From Prevotella communis (GTDB lineage: Bacteria; Bacteroidota; Bacteroidia; Bacteroidales; Bacteroidaceae), in assembly GCF_022024175.1 (NCBI RefSeq), contig NZ_CP091794.1, positions 186,001-250,000 on the forward strand: 64,000 bases of DNA, in the 5' to 3' direction. Made by a program: the position numbers and the translations under genes. Numbering within the stretch: the first letter of the stretch is position 1; the number at the start of each line of letters is the position of its first letter. The notes below the pieces were generated by a model. That model worked only from the letters and a program-made list of their open reading frames with translations. It had not been told where the DNA came from and did not search any database. Positions 24,601 through 33,161 of the stretch are shown here, piece by piece.

Positions 24601-25485
24601 ACGGTCTCGCTGTGACTGCTGTTGCCACAGGCGGTTCCATTGACGGGTGTTGGGATTGAAGCAAATCAGTCCGTCGTCACAACCAATACAGATGGTATTG
24701 TCGGGGCGTTCGAAAAGCGTATGGATATGGGTGGCACTACCTTCGGGAAGCATTTGTTCCAGATGGCCGTCGTTATGCATGAGCATAAGACCATTTTGCC
24801 AGGTGCCAAGCCATAGGCGTCCGTCATGGGTCTGCAACATGCATAGGGAATTGTAAGGGACGGGTGAATTGAAGGATATTCGCTCGAATTTCGCATGCAA
24901 CCGGTTCAGGCGGCTCACACCATAGCTTCCCCAGTTGGTGACAGCCCATATCTGATTGGCATTGTCAGCAAAAACCTGTGACACATACCCATTCGTCTGA
25001 AGGAAATCGTAATGACGAACTTCCTTCTTGTCGCTGTTAATAGCGTAGCACCAGATGCCTTGCTGGTTGGTTGACATCCAGAGATTGCCTTCTTTGTCTA
25101 TTGACAGGGAGGTGACTGCAGAATGAATATTGATAGGCAGACGTTCAAAGCCATCAGTGTCGTATCTGAGTAGGAAGACGCCACCCTCGGTGCCAACAAG
25201 GAGACCCTCGTCAATAGGGAGCAAGGCGGTGATATACTGATTACTCTTGTTTTCAGCTATACGGTAGGGCTGCACTTTGATACCATCGTAGCGGCAGAGG
25301 CCGTTGTCAGTGCCAAACCACATGTATCCATATTTGTCCTGAGTAATATGACGTACGGTATTGGAAGTCAGTCCATCCTCCATGCCGATATGCCGATACT
25401 GGAAATCATTCCCGCCCCAACTATTGGTAAGGGAACAAAGAATAAAGACAAGGACAAAGGGTAATTTTCGTAACATTGGTTTCAT
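21634..25485 (-). CDS. Hybrid two-component system regulator (HTCS)
   Basis: One-protein sensor and transcription factor of the type that controls polysaccharide utilisation loci. In order: signal region; about 14 Reg_prop propeller blades (FGTDNGLCRYDG, WIGTLEGLCYYD and similar) and a Y_Y_Y domain in the periplasm; a membrane span near residue 745; HisKA with MVAHEIRTPVSLIIG (His near 786); HATPase with NLLTNANKYS and DDGVGI; a linker of low-complexity repeats near 1000; a receiver with LLIVDDSEDM and phospho-acceptor DWMMPRMDG; and a C-terminal AraC HTH. Start at 25485 (MKPMLRK) is preferred; 25497 is possible. Divergent to the DUF4859-GH43 genes, which it probably regulates. Confidence 0.93.
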   Translation of the reverse strand: MKPMLRKLPFVLVFILCSLTNSWGGNDFQYRHIGMEDGLTSNTVRHITQDKYGYMWFGTDNGLCRYDGIKVQPYRIAENKSNQYITALLPIDEGLLVGTEGGVFLLRYDTDGFERLPINIHSAVTSLSIDKEGNLWMSTNQQGIWCYAINSDKKEVRHYDFLQTNGYVSQVFADNANQIWAVTNWGSYGVSRLNRLHAKFERISFNSPVPYNSLCMLQTHDGRLWLGTWQNGLMLMHNDGHLEQMLPEGSATHIHTLFERPDNTICIGCDDGLICFNPNTRQWNRLWQQQSQRDRFVYAITDDNEGGLWIGTFYGGVNYVSPIGKRFDSFTTDNGLRGNVISRFCEDHEGNVWVASDDGGIMCYSPKQQAFIDYAHQDELSTVNAHALALKGSDLWIGTYTRGVYVLNTTTGQLRHYDYNQLRDASSYAICHDSKGRTWVATMEGFNLYLPEADNFQHIGSTNALAIDIDEDDKHRIWLSTQGAGMWCYSPDSKEFKQYLHDEDDKYSLPSNQVNCTMIDASGRLWIGTLEGLCYYDIAKKQFNRVELSVETGNVMSIIEDQGALWLSTERGIVKYEPQNLNPKSAVSDLNCQRFTRHDGLVCEQFQPNAGIKTSDGRIFFGAVNGFNAFFPYQIKANRTIPPVYITAQEAHNQMIFSFVALSYCSPEKNQYAYMLEGYDKEWNYVGNQTRATYANLPAGTYTFRVKATNNDGIWSDKEATITIVVPPPFWWTWYAKLFYLLLIGFIIWYYVHVRLKRAEKRHKYEMQRLQEQKEKEAREARLNFFTMVAHEIRTPVSLIIGPLEKMKTDNEELRIIDRNAHRLLELVNQLLDFRKAEQHMIVSDFKPRNINELLHAVCERFEPTFLQNGRQFKVNYPDEHFTAIVDGEAITKVVSNLLTNANKYSKKNVTVSCVVEPDEEHFRLIVSDDGVGIREEDRQRIFEPFFQAQDNKPGTGIGLNIVKHIVDLHHGTISVDSEVGQGSTFTICLPVSQEVTENGELKTENGERRTERYDYTQDGHSNQTSQSSTPSSQLPRLLIVDDSEDMLEFLSSSFSQQYQVTTAHDGIEALDLLSKHEYDLIISDWMMPRMDGATFCKQVRSNPLTSHIPLIMLTAKTDEQSKVEGMDVGADAYIEKPFSLQYLEACIRNIIAMRRKLIEKFSSEPTAPITEIASNPTDDKFLKQMTQIIEENIANSDLSVNLLAEQLGISRSGLFAKIKTLADVTPNEMIQIIRLKRAAQLLQEGKYLVSEVGYMVGFSNPSYFTKCFQKQFGIKPGDYIKK
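22448..22498. repeat. CTCCGTT 7-bp tandem repeat in the HTCS linker
   Basis: Four exact consecutive CTCCGTT units followed by two degenerate ones, in the coding sequence between the histidine-kinase ATPase domain and the receiver. They encode the ENGELKTENGERRTER linker. Unit length is not a multiple of three, so loss or gain of a unit would shift the frame. Confidence 0.85.
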
Positions 25486-25506
25486 CGTTTTTAGCATTAG
25501 CCGTGC

Positions 25507-25540
25507 AAAAGTAATACTTTTCCAGTGTCTGTGCAAATAA
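25507..25540 (-). promoter_or_regulatory. HTCS promoter
   Basis: Minus-strand TTTG, 20 bases, TACTTTTG, ending about 20 bases before the preferred start codon. Matches the Bacteroidetes consensus. Confidence 0.6.
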
Positions 25541-25670
25541 AAGTGTGTCAAATATTATAGTATTCGCTTTTTTTAATTATGAGGTCTGACAATATCATCC
25601 AAATGATGTAAATATTGTCCAAATCCCTTAATTTAATACTTTTTTTGCATTGTTGAATGAAAAATAAATG

Positions 25671-25678
25671 TATCTTTG
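25671..25678 (+). promoter_or_regulatory. -7 element of the DUF4859 gene
   Basis: TATCTTTG, about 67 bases before the start codon at 25746. The leader between them could hold regulatory sequence, but no clear structure is seen. Confidence 0.55.
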
Positions 25679-25745
25679 CCCGTGATTTCGAGAACAAAGA
25701 TTTCATAACTATATTATTAACGAACTAACTAATTTTTCAGATGGT

Positions 25746-28217
25746 ATGATTACTACTCATTTTAAAAAACTGATGGCAGTCGTCGTTTGCCTTTTGGCTG
25801 GAATGACAGCGCAGGCGCAGTTGACGGCAACCTATGAACCGTATGCAGCTACCGAATGGGGTAAAGAGAAAGCTGTAGATTTTAAGTTGACGGATGTGGC
25901 ACAGGCATTGGAGACTGATACAACCACACTTGTTGCTGCACTTAATTCCTGGACGGCAGAGGGTAGTACCGATGCTAATATGTTCTTCCTGACTACAGCG
26001 GAAGGTCTGAGTGACAATTATACACAAGGCGGCAAAGGTGGCTTCTGGGTAAATGCAGAAGGTCTCCCTCAGGCTTGGAGTGATGATAATAGTGGTCTGC
26101 GCTGGTTTAATACCATCAGTTGGACATCCGCTGAGAATGAAGATGGAAAGTTTTCTGTTATGATTGGTCAGTTCCCTGGTCAATGCGCTGTAGGCGATAC
26201 ATTCAAGCCTAAGTTCGTGTTGAAGTTGGGCGACAAGGAAGCTACCTTGGAAATTACCATTAATATCATTGAGAAGCCAGCTGTTGATATACCTGAACCT
26301 GAATTGGCATGGGGTAAGCTCACCATTGTGGAAGAAATCACGAAGGATGTAACACAGAAACCTCGTTCTGGCTATGATGCAGATAAGGTGGAAGTAGATC
26401 TTACGGAGGCTCTCACAAAGCTTGGTGTCAGCGGAGATTTACTGAAAGATGAGTTAAGCCAGTTGCTCTTTGCAAAGATTGCCTATGTAACAGAGGATGC
26501 TGTGATGGGTGCTCAGATGAGTGACTCTTTGACTAACGAATCATCAGCAGGTGCCCCTGGCTTCTGGTTGCGCAATTTCAGCGATGCCGAGGGTAATCCT
26601 ACTTTCGAATGTGGACGTTTTGCTTATGATGGTGATGATTGCTTCTATGCAGAAGCTTTCGCCTTCGATACTGAGACTGGTATCCTTTCTTGTAATATCG
26701 GCCAGATGCCTAATAAACTAAAGGGTGGTAATACATATTTTGCTGATATCTATATTGTATATGGTGACAAGGCCATCAAGATTCGTTATAACCTGATTCT
26801 GCCTGAAGTAAAGGTAGGAACCCTGGAAGATTATGAGAAGGCAGGTGAGAATACGATAAGAGTGGAAATGGAACCTGCGGAGAGTTATGACACCAAGAAT
26901 TTCTCTATTGATATTGAGACTATGGTCAATGCCTTAGGTTGTCAAGTTGGAGAGATTGATGACTTCTATATGCTTGACAGTGAAATCGACTTTGCTACTG
27001 GTAAGAATCAGGAAGGTGTAGGCTACTGGGTCAGCATGGAAGGAAAGGTGATTAGTTGGGGTAATGATGCGATGTTCTATGTCACGCCAAAGGCTGATGA
27101 CTACTCAAAGTTCGGTGTTGGTCAGTATCCTGGACATATGAATATTGGCGACTCTGCTCGTGCCACTCTTTATTTCGTGGCTGGCAGTAAGTATTATCAG
27201 CTGAATGTTGATTTGGTGATTGTTGCACCAAAACAGGTTGAAGTTGTCTTTGAAAGCGTGGCTCAGCGTTCTATCGAGGTGCAGCAGGTGCCTGGTGAAT
27301 ATGAATGGACATCTGGTGTGGAGATTCCTACAGAGTGGGTAGAGCAGCAGATTGGAACTAGTGATTGGGTTCTTTATGCCCTGGCTAAACTGAATGATGA
27401 TGGAACAGAAAAGGAAGGTAATGAACGTTACTCAAAGTCATATACCTGCACACCTTATCCTGGCTTCTGGATGGATGGCGAAGGCCGCAATGTAGGTTGG
27501 AATCAGACTCCTACCCGTGTCGGTATTACTGTAGCAAGTCCTGAAGGTAAGTTCTCTCTGATGCAGCATCCTGGTGTGGTTCTTGGTGATGTATTCCGCT
27601 TCCCCATCTTCTTAGTTAATGAAGAGAATGGTAAGATGGTGACCTTCAACTTCACCTATAGCATTGTGGAGTCTGTCGTAGAAATCGAGGAAGTTGGCTC
27701 AGAGGATATTGTATTGCCAGTGTCAGCTGATGACGATGGTGCTTCTGCAACAATCGATCTGTCAGATGTTCTCAAAGCTTTTGATATTACCTTGGATGCA
27801 TTAGCTAATGGACAATATTTGCACGGCATTACTGCTGATGGAACTTATGGTTCTGGCGTGTCTTTATATGATGGTCTGGCATTCAATGATAAGGGCGTCT
27901 GCGTAACAGAAGATCCGTTTATGTTCTTTGATGCAGAATTGAATGAGGATGGTAAGTCTATTACAGTGACAACCTGTGCTACAGCAGACGTTGCTGACGA
28001 CTATAGTGCAATAGGTACTGTCTGCTTCCTTATAGAAGGCAAACGCTATGTCCTCAACGTGAAGTTTGTTTCTGAAGCAATCTATACTGGTATCACGGAG
28101 CATCACTCAGTACCTCATACATCTCTGTCAGCCGTTTATGATCTGCAGGGTCGTAAGGTGGTGAAGACACAGCGTGGTCTCTATATCCAGAACGGACGTA
28201 AATATATGGTTAAGTAA
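25746..28217 (+). CDS. Secreted DUF4859 repeat protein
   Basis: An 823-residue exported protein (signal GMTAQAQ) built from four to five tandem beta-domains of the DUF4859 type, recognised by the recurring core GFWxxxxGxxxxW, GQfPGxxxxGD and closing alternating strands (GGFWVNAEG; PGFWLRNFSD; GYWVSMEGKVISWG; PGFWMDGEGRNVGW). It ends with YDLQGRKVVKTQRGLYIQNG then RKYMVK, the short C-terminal motif typical of secreted Prevotella/Bacteroides enzymes. No catalytic residues are evident; a carbohydrate- or protein-binding or adhesive role is inferred. First gene of the run controlled opposite the HTCS. Confidence 0.8.
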   Translation: MITTHFKKLMAVVVCLLAGMTAQAQLTATYEPYAATEWGKEKAVDFKLTDVAQALETDTTTLVAALNSWTAEGSTDANMFFLTTAEGLSDNYTQGGKGGFWVNAEGLPQAWSDDNSGLRWFNTISWTSAENEDGKFSVMIGQFPGQCAVGDTFKPKFVLKLGDKEATLEITINIIEKPAVDIPEPELAWGKLTIVEEITKDVTQKPRSGYDADKVEVDLTEALTKLGVSGDLLKDELSQLLFAKIAYVTEDAVMGAQMSDSLTNESSAGAPGFWLRNFSDAEGNPTFECGRFAYDGDDCFYAEAFAFDTETGILSCNIGQMPNKLKGGNTYFADIYIVYGDKAIKIRYNLILPEVKVGTLEDYEKAGENTIRVEMEPAESYDTKNFSIDIETMVNALGCQVGEIDDFYMLDSEIDFATGKNQEGVGYWVSMEGKVISWGNDAMFYVTPKADDYSKFGVGQYPGHMNIGDSARATLYFVAGSKYYQLNVDLVIVAPKQVEVVFESVAQRSIEVQQVPGEYEWTSGVEIPTEWVEQQIGTSDWVLYALAKLNDDGTEKEGNERYSKSYTCTPYPGFWMDGEGRNVGWNQTPTRVGITVASPEGKFSLMQHPGVVLGDVFRFPIFLVNEENGKMVTFNFTYSIVESVVEIEEVGSEDIVLPVSADDDGASATIDLSDVLKAFDITLDALANGQYLHGITADGTYGSGVSLYDGLAFNDKGVCVTEDPFMFFDAELNEDGKSITVTTCATADVADDYSAIGTVCFLIEGKRYVLNVKFVSEAIYTGITEHHSVPHTSLSAVYDLQGRKVVKTQRGLYIQNGRKYMVK

Positions 28218-28240
28218 GCCATCGATAGACAATAATTAAG

Positions 28241-28272
28241 GAATCCACCTCGTTTTATAGCGAGGTGGATTC
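28241..28272. other. Intercistronic hairpin
   Basis: GAATCCACCTCG and CGAGGTGGATTC form a perfect 12-bp stem with an eight-base loop between the DUF4859 and DUF6055 genes. No T-tract follows on the plus strand, so it may stabilise or process the mRNA rather than end it. Confidence 0.7.
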
Positions 28273-28286
28273 AATTAAAATGCAAA

Positions 28287-30464
28287 ATGAAAAAATTTAC
28301 TACATTAGTTTTCCTGATGACATTGGCTTCTGTTGCTTTCGCACAGAAGACCGTCTATATCCCTAATGAATGGCGTAATCCGTGGCCATCTGACTCGCTG
28401 CTCTACAAAGAGAGCGATCCGGATAATAAGTACACTTGGTCGAAAAGTCGCTCTGTGGAGAGTGATAACGTGATTATCTTCTGGGATAAGAACTACGGAA
28501 ACAAGAAACCCAACGAACTGGCTACTAGCGATTGGAATTACGTAGATATACCTGACCTTTTGAATAAATGTGAGGCTTTCTACGATTTGGAAATTAACAA
28601 ACTGGGCTTTGTTGACCCAGTGAAGAGCAACCACAGCAAGTATAAGATGATGGTGCTCATGAACTATTCAAAACCTGGCGACTGGGCATGCTACGGTGGT
28701 GGCTACGATTTCGTCATCTCTGCCTTGTGGCTTAATTCGGCAACGTGTAAGCCCGTAGGGCATTCTGTTGCTCATGAGGTGGGACACTCTTTCCACTACA
28801 TGTGTTATTCTGAGCATGCCGGGCACCAGGATTCCAATACTGATAATACGGGTTTCCACTTGGCGTGCGGCAATGGTCAGGCTATCTGGGAACAGACAGC
28901 TCAATGGCAGGCTGCACAGTCATATCCGGAATTGATGTTTGACCAGAGCATCAGCGTGTTCCGTCGTTCTCATAACTATGCCTTCTCGCACGAGTGGCAT
29001 CGCTATCAGTCATATTGGTTCCATTATTATCTGTGCCAGTATTACAATGATATTACGACTGTTGCTCAGGTATGGAATCAGCCTATGACAGGGCAGAGCA
29101 GGGGTAATGGAACTGATTTCAACCAGGCGCTGATGAAACTGAAAGGGCTGGATGCTACCGGACTGTTCCGCCTTTATTATGATTATGCTGCCCGTTGTGC
29201 TACATGGGATATTGACGCATGTCGTTCCTACGGAAAGAACTATATTGGTGATTTCGATTACCGTTGCGTCTTGGTGGGTGATACTGCATATCAGGTGGCT
29301 CTGGCTTCTGTACCACAGGCTTCAGGATTTAATATTATCCCACTGACCGTTCCTGCTGCAGGTACAAAGGTGACCACGCATTTCACGGCCTTGGCAAGGT
29401 ATTCCAAACTGGCTGCAGGCGATCCTGCTGAGATGATGACAGGTGAAACACAGTGGGGTAAGACCTCACGCACCTCGTATGTGAGTGCTTCAAACTATAA
29501 AGATCGTGGTTTCCGCTTGGGCTATGTGGCATTGATGAATGACGGCACGCGTCAGTATTTCAATGCAGACTCCGTGTATTGCGAGGGACAAACACAGAAG
29601 ACCTGTGAGGTGAGCATGACAGTACCAGAGAATGTGAAGCAGATGTGGCTCGTCGTGGTACCAGCCCCCAAGAGCTATATCCAACATAAATGGGATGAAA
29701 AGGCAGACAATGATGATATGTGGCCTTACCGTTTCCGTCTGGAGGGTGCTGAACTGGGTTCGAAGGCTCAGGTCTATGTGGCTTCTACAATCGATGATCG
29801 TGATGTGGCCGATATCACTTTTACTTACGATGTAAATCTGCCCCGTTTGAACTCTTATGACGCTGTGACTGTCAACGTTTCTGGGAAAGCTCAGGCTATG
29901 CTGGGTACTGCTTTTCAGATGAATGCCTCTGACATCGCAGACAAGATGCAGGCGTGGACCTCCAGTGGTCCTTCGGAAGGTAAGGTGATGTTTTACCCGA
30001 TGAATCCAAAGTCGCAGGCACGTGTGAACCGTGGTAGTACGGCTAATGGCTATGGTCACTGGTTTAATGCGTCAGGTGGTGCCACTGATTATGGCAGCAG
30101 CGCTTATCTCTATAGCGAGTTCTCGCCAACTGGTCTTTCCTTTAATGTGGGTCAATATCCTAATCGACTGACTATCGGAAATGATTACACCATCGGTCAG
30201 ATTCTGCGTTATAAACAGAGTGCCGACAAGGAGGCAATGGCCCGCTTCATCTTCCGCGTCCATGTGACAAGCAGTGACTATGGGGCTGAGTTGGCCAGTG
30301 TTGAGTATACTGACCCACGTACCACAGGTATCGAGGAAACAAAAACTCAAACCTCAAATCTCAAACCTCAAATCATCTATGACCTGCAGGGTCGTAGGCT
30401 CTCTAAGCCTCAGAAGGGATTGAATATTATCAATGGACGTAAAGTTGTTGTAAATAATAAATGA
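28287..30464 (+). CDS. DUF6055-type metallopeptidase-like protein with DUF4859 domain
   Basis: A 725-residue exported protein (signal VAFAQ). The N-terminal 400 residues are a gluzincin-like zinc peptidase fold: HEVGH at 163-167 with a probable third ligand Glu202 in IWEQTAQWQ. A DUF4859 domain follows (about 525-670; HWFNASGGATDYGSS, NVGQYPNRLTIG). After an LKPQ-type repeat linker comes the C-terminal YDLQGRRLSKPQKGL motif. A shorter paralogue lies at 52959-54203. Proteolysis of glycoproteins is inferred. Its stop overlaps the GH43 start (ATGA), so they are translationally coupled. Confidence 0.8.
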   Translation: MKKFTTLVFLMTLASVAFAQKTVYIPNEWRNPWPSDSLLYKESDPDNKYTWSKSRSVESDNVIIFWDKNYGNKKPNELATSDWNYVDIPDLLNKCEAFYDLEINKLGFVDPVKSNHSKYKMMVLMNYSKPGDWACYGGGYDFVISALWLNSATCKPVGHSVAHEVGHSFHYMCYSEHAGHQDSNTDNTGFHLACGNGQAIWEQTAQWQAAQSYPELMFDQSISVFRRSHNYAFSHEWHRYQSYWFHYYLCQYYNDITTVAQVWNQPMTGQSRGNGTDFNQALMKLKGLDATGLFRLYYDYAARCATWDIDACRSYGKNYIGDFDYRCVLVGDTAYQVALASVPQASGFNIIPLTVPAAGTKVTTHFTALARYSKLAAGDPAEMMTGETQWGKTSRTSYVSASNYKDRGFRLGYVALMNDGTRQYFNADSVYCEGQTQKTCEVSMTVPENVKQMWLVVVPAPKSYIQHKWDEKADNDDMWPYRFRLEGAELGSKAQVYVASTIDDRDVADITFTYDVNLPRLNSYDAVTVNVSGKAQAMLGTAFQMNASDIADKMQAWTSSGPSEGKVMFYPMNPKSQARVNRGSTANGYGHWFNASGGATDYGSSAYLYSEFSPTGLSFNVGQYPNRLTIGNDYTIGQILRYKQSADKEAMARFIFRVHVTSSDYGAELASVEYTDPRTTGIEETKTQTSNLKPQIIYDLQGRRLSKPQKGLNIINGRKVVVNNK
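30344..30374. repeat. CTCAAACCTC repeat in the DUF6055 gene linker
   Basis: Encodes KTQTSNLKPQ between the DUF4859 domain and the C-terminal YDLQGR motif; same unit and frame as in the M28 and GH43 genes. Confidence 0.85.
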
Positions 30465-33157
30465 TAAGAAGATTCATCACCGTTGTGCTGTATGCAGTTA
30501 CGCTCTCGCAGCCTCTGCAGGCACAACAAAAGGAAAGCCCGCTCTGGAACGCACCAGGTGCGGGCAATCCGTTTATTCCAGGTTATTTCGCTGACCCAAC
30601 TATTCGTAAGTTTGGCGATACCTATTATCTCTATGCTACCACCGACGGTACGGGTAATGGTTATGGACCGGCTCAGGTATGGGTGAGTAAGGATTTCGTG
30701 AATTGGAAGAACATCATTATGAACTGGCCTACAACGGAAGTGGTTTGGGCACCAGATGTGATGCAGGCTCCAGATGGCACCTATCGTTACTTCTACTGTG
30801 AACCATGTGTGCTTCACGAGGGTGTAGGCGATTCTCCTATTGGGCCTTGGAAAAACGTGTTAGGAAAGACAGATGCCGTACTCGTGCCCGACCGTTTTGT
30901 TCATAATGCGATTACGTTGGACGGTCAGACCTTTGTGGATGATGACGGTTCTACTTATCTCTATTTCGGTACATGGGGCATATATAAAGGTTTTGGTTGT
31001 GGTGTGGCCCGACTGAACGGAGATCTCAAATCTTTTGCAGAGAAGAAGTTGATTCCCAATACGGAGATTACCGATTTCTTTGAGGCACCTTATGTCTTTA
31101 AGAAAGACGGCGTGTACTATTTTACCTATAGCAGTGGCTCATGTCATGATGATACCTATCGTGTGCAGTATGCTACTTCTACGGTAGGTCCGATGGGACC
31201 GTATGAATATAAAGGTTGTATCCTCAAGACTAATGCTGACCAGACGGTTCATGGTCCTGGTCACCACAGTATCCTGGAGAAGGATGGCAAATACTTTATT
31301 GTCTATCATCGTCATAACCTGCCTCGCAGCGTTCATGGCTTTAATCGACAGATATGTATCGATGAGATGAAGTTTGATAACGAAGGAAACATTCTGCCTG
31401 TGGTGCCTACGCATCAGTCACCCTTACATCTCAAACCTCAAACGTCAGACCTCAAACCTATTGCAGTCACAGCGTCCTCTTATTACGATGGGTGGTTTAA
31501 GCCAGAATATGCTGTAGACGACAATAATGCCACGCTTTGGAAAGCTGCCAACACCAACTGGGGTAGGGGACTGCATCAGGACGAGTGGTTGCAGATAGAC
31601 TTGGGTAAGGTGCAGAAATTCTCTGAGATATGGACGCAGTTTGAATATGCCACTTTCTTCTATCAATATAAGATAGAGACTTCTGTTGATGGCAAGTCAT
31701 GGTTGCTCTATGCTGACCGCACCAACAATACCATGCAGGGTTCACCCATGATTGATACGGGCAAGTGCAAGGCTCGTTATGTGCGCATTACTATCACCGA
31801 CACACAGAAAAACGGGCACATGCCGGCTATCTGGAACGTAAAGATATGGAAGAAGGCTCCAGCTTTACCTGACATCAATGTTGCAGGTAATGATGATTAC
31901 CCTGGAATGCATCAGAAAGACGTAGAGACATCTGAACGTCAGTTTGCTTCTTTCACGCTCGATGCTTCCCTGCTGTCAGAAGGACATAAAGCTCCTTTTG
32001 ATGTAACGGAAGTACAGTCCTTCAAGGCTAACAAGCCTATTCGTGTCAGGGTGAAAGACGGTCGTTGGGCACTTTTCTTCAATGGCACACAACGTCTGAC
32101 AAGTGATGCGTTTTTACCGACAACTTATCGTTATAATGCTCCTTATACGATATCTGCCTGGACGTTAAGTACCAAGGTAGGCCCAGTGTCTACCGTCGCA
32201 TCGCTTACTACTTCGCGTGCCGACCTTGCCACTACCGAATTTCGCTTGGGGTCAGATCCTCAGACGGGCCTTATCAATCATAATGGCTCGTTCGAAAGTT
32301 GTGGCCTGCCTCAGCAGATTAAGGAGGGCGAAGGAAAGTGGCAGTTCTGGACTATTACTTTCGACGGCTGGAAAGAACGTGTTTATCTGAATGGTGAATT
32401 GGCTCGTGAGCAGAATAACTTTCTGATGATCCGCCCGGAGGGACATATCACGATTGGTGCCGATGGCTCAGGGGCTAATAATTTTATGGGGTATATCAGT
32501 ATGCTGACCATTTCTCCTAAGGCTACGACAGCCGAAGAGGTGATGGAACTCTATGACAAAACAAAACTGTCGGCTATTCCCTCCTTGGGCGATGATGATT
32601 TTGAGGAGGCCGATCCTGACAGCAAGTTCACGCTCTCACCGCTGATGAAACCTGTATTTGAGAAGAAGGAAACCTTCAAACTCAGCACTCAAAGTGCAGA
32701 CTTCAATCAGGCTCCACTTAGTCATGGCGGTACTGTCTATAAAGAGTTAGAAGGCGACTTCGTCGTGATGACACGTGTCAATGATATGGAAGGTCTGAGT
32801 CAGCATAGCGTAAAAGGTTACAACGAAGTGGGATTACTCGTTGCCAATGGTAATACTTACTACCAGTTGGGTGCTTTCCCGCTCTATAACTGCGGCAATA
32901 TGCTTACGGTACTGAGTCCTCATGGTCGTCCGCAGTTCCCCAACTCCAAGGGTTACGACTTCGACCCTGTCATGCAGTTTGAACGTCGTGGCGATTTGCT
33001 CTTTGCCCGCACCAGTAAGGATGGCGTGACATGGAATAACATGCCAGGTTCGCCGATTGAAGTAAAAACGAAGAAATTGTCTGTTGGCGTTTATCAGACC
33101 ACCTATTCCGAAAACTATTCTTGGGCTACACTTAGTGACTTCACCATCTACCAATAG
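30461..33157 (+). CDS. Multidomain GH43 glycosidase (arabinofuranosidase/xylosidase-type)
   Basis: A secreted 898-residue enzyme. GH43 five-blade propeller (residues 30-320) with the three acidic residues visible: Asp45 in YFADPT (base), an Asp in FVDDDGSTYLY (pKa modulator), and the Glu of DFFEAPYVF (acid). An LKPQTSDLKP linker leads to an F5/8-type C (CBM32-like) domain (about 330-465), a LamG-like domain (about 500-700; TISAWTLSTKVGP, WQFWTITFDGW) and a C-terminal DUF1349/beta-xylosidase-like jelly roll (720-898). Expected to release arabinofuranose or xylose. Overlaps the preceding gene by four bases and converges on the CotH gene with four bases between. Confidence 0.9.
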   Translation: MIRRFITVVLYAVTLSQPLQAQQKESPLWNAPGAGNPFIPGYFADPTIRKFGDTYYLYATTDGTGNGYGPAQVWVSKDFVNWKNIIMNWPTTEVVWAPDVMQAPDGTYRYFYCEPCVLHEGVGDSPIGPWKNVLGKTDAVLVPDRFVHNAITLDGQTFVDDDGSTYLYFGTWGIYKGFGCGVARLNGDLKSFAEKKLIPNTEITDFFEAPYVFKKDGVYYFTYSSGSCHDDTYRVQYATSTVGPMGPYEYKGCILKTNADQTVHGPGHHSILEKDGKYFIVYHRHNLPRSVHGFNRQICIDEMKFDNEGNILPVVPTHQSPLHLKPQTSDLKPIAVTASSYYDGWFKPEYAVDDNNATLWKAANTNWGRGLHQDEWLQIDLGKVQKFSEIWTQFEYATFFYQYKIETSVDGKSWLLYADRTNNTMQGSPMIDTGKCKARYVRITITDTQKNGHMPAIWNVKIWKKAPALPDINVAGNDDYPGMHQKDVETSERQFASFTLDASLLSEGHKAPFDVTEVQSFKANKPIRVRVKDGRWALFFNGTQRLTSDAFLPTTYRYNAPYTISAWTLSTKVGPVSTVASLTTSRADLATTEFRLGSDPQTGLINHNGSFESCGLPQQIKEGEGKWQFWTITFDGWKERVYLNGELAREQNNFLMIRPEGHITIGADGSGANNFMGYISMLTISPKATTAEEVMELYDKTKLSAIPSLGDDDFEEADPDSKFTLSPLMKPVFEKKETFKLSTQSADFNQAPLSHGGTVYKELEGDFVVMTRVNDMEGLSQHSVKGYNEVGLLVANGNTYYQLGAFPLYNCGNMLTVLSPHGRPQFPNSKGYDFDPVMQFERRGDLLFARTSKDGVTWNNMPGSPIEVKTKKLSVGVYQTTYSENYSWATLSDFTIYQ
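31428..31459. repeat. CTCAAACCTC repeat in the GH43 gene linker
   Basis: Encodes HLKPQTSDLKP at the boundary between the GH43 catalytic domain and the F5/8-type domain. Confidence 0.85.
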
Positions 33158-33161
33158 ATTT

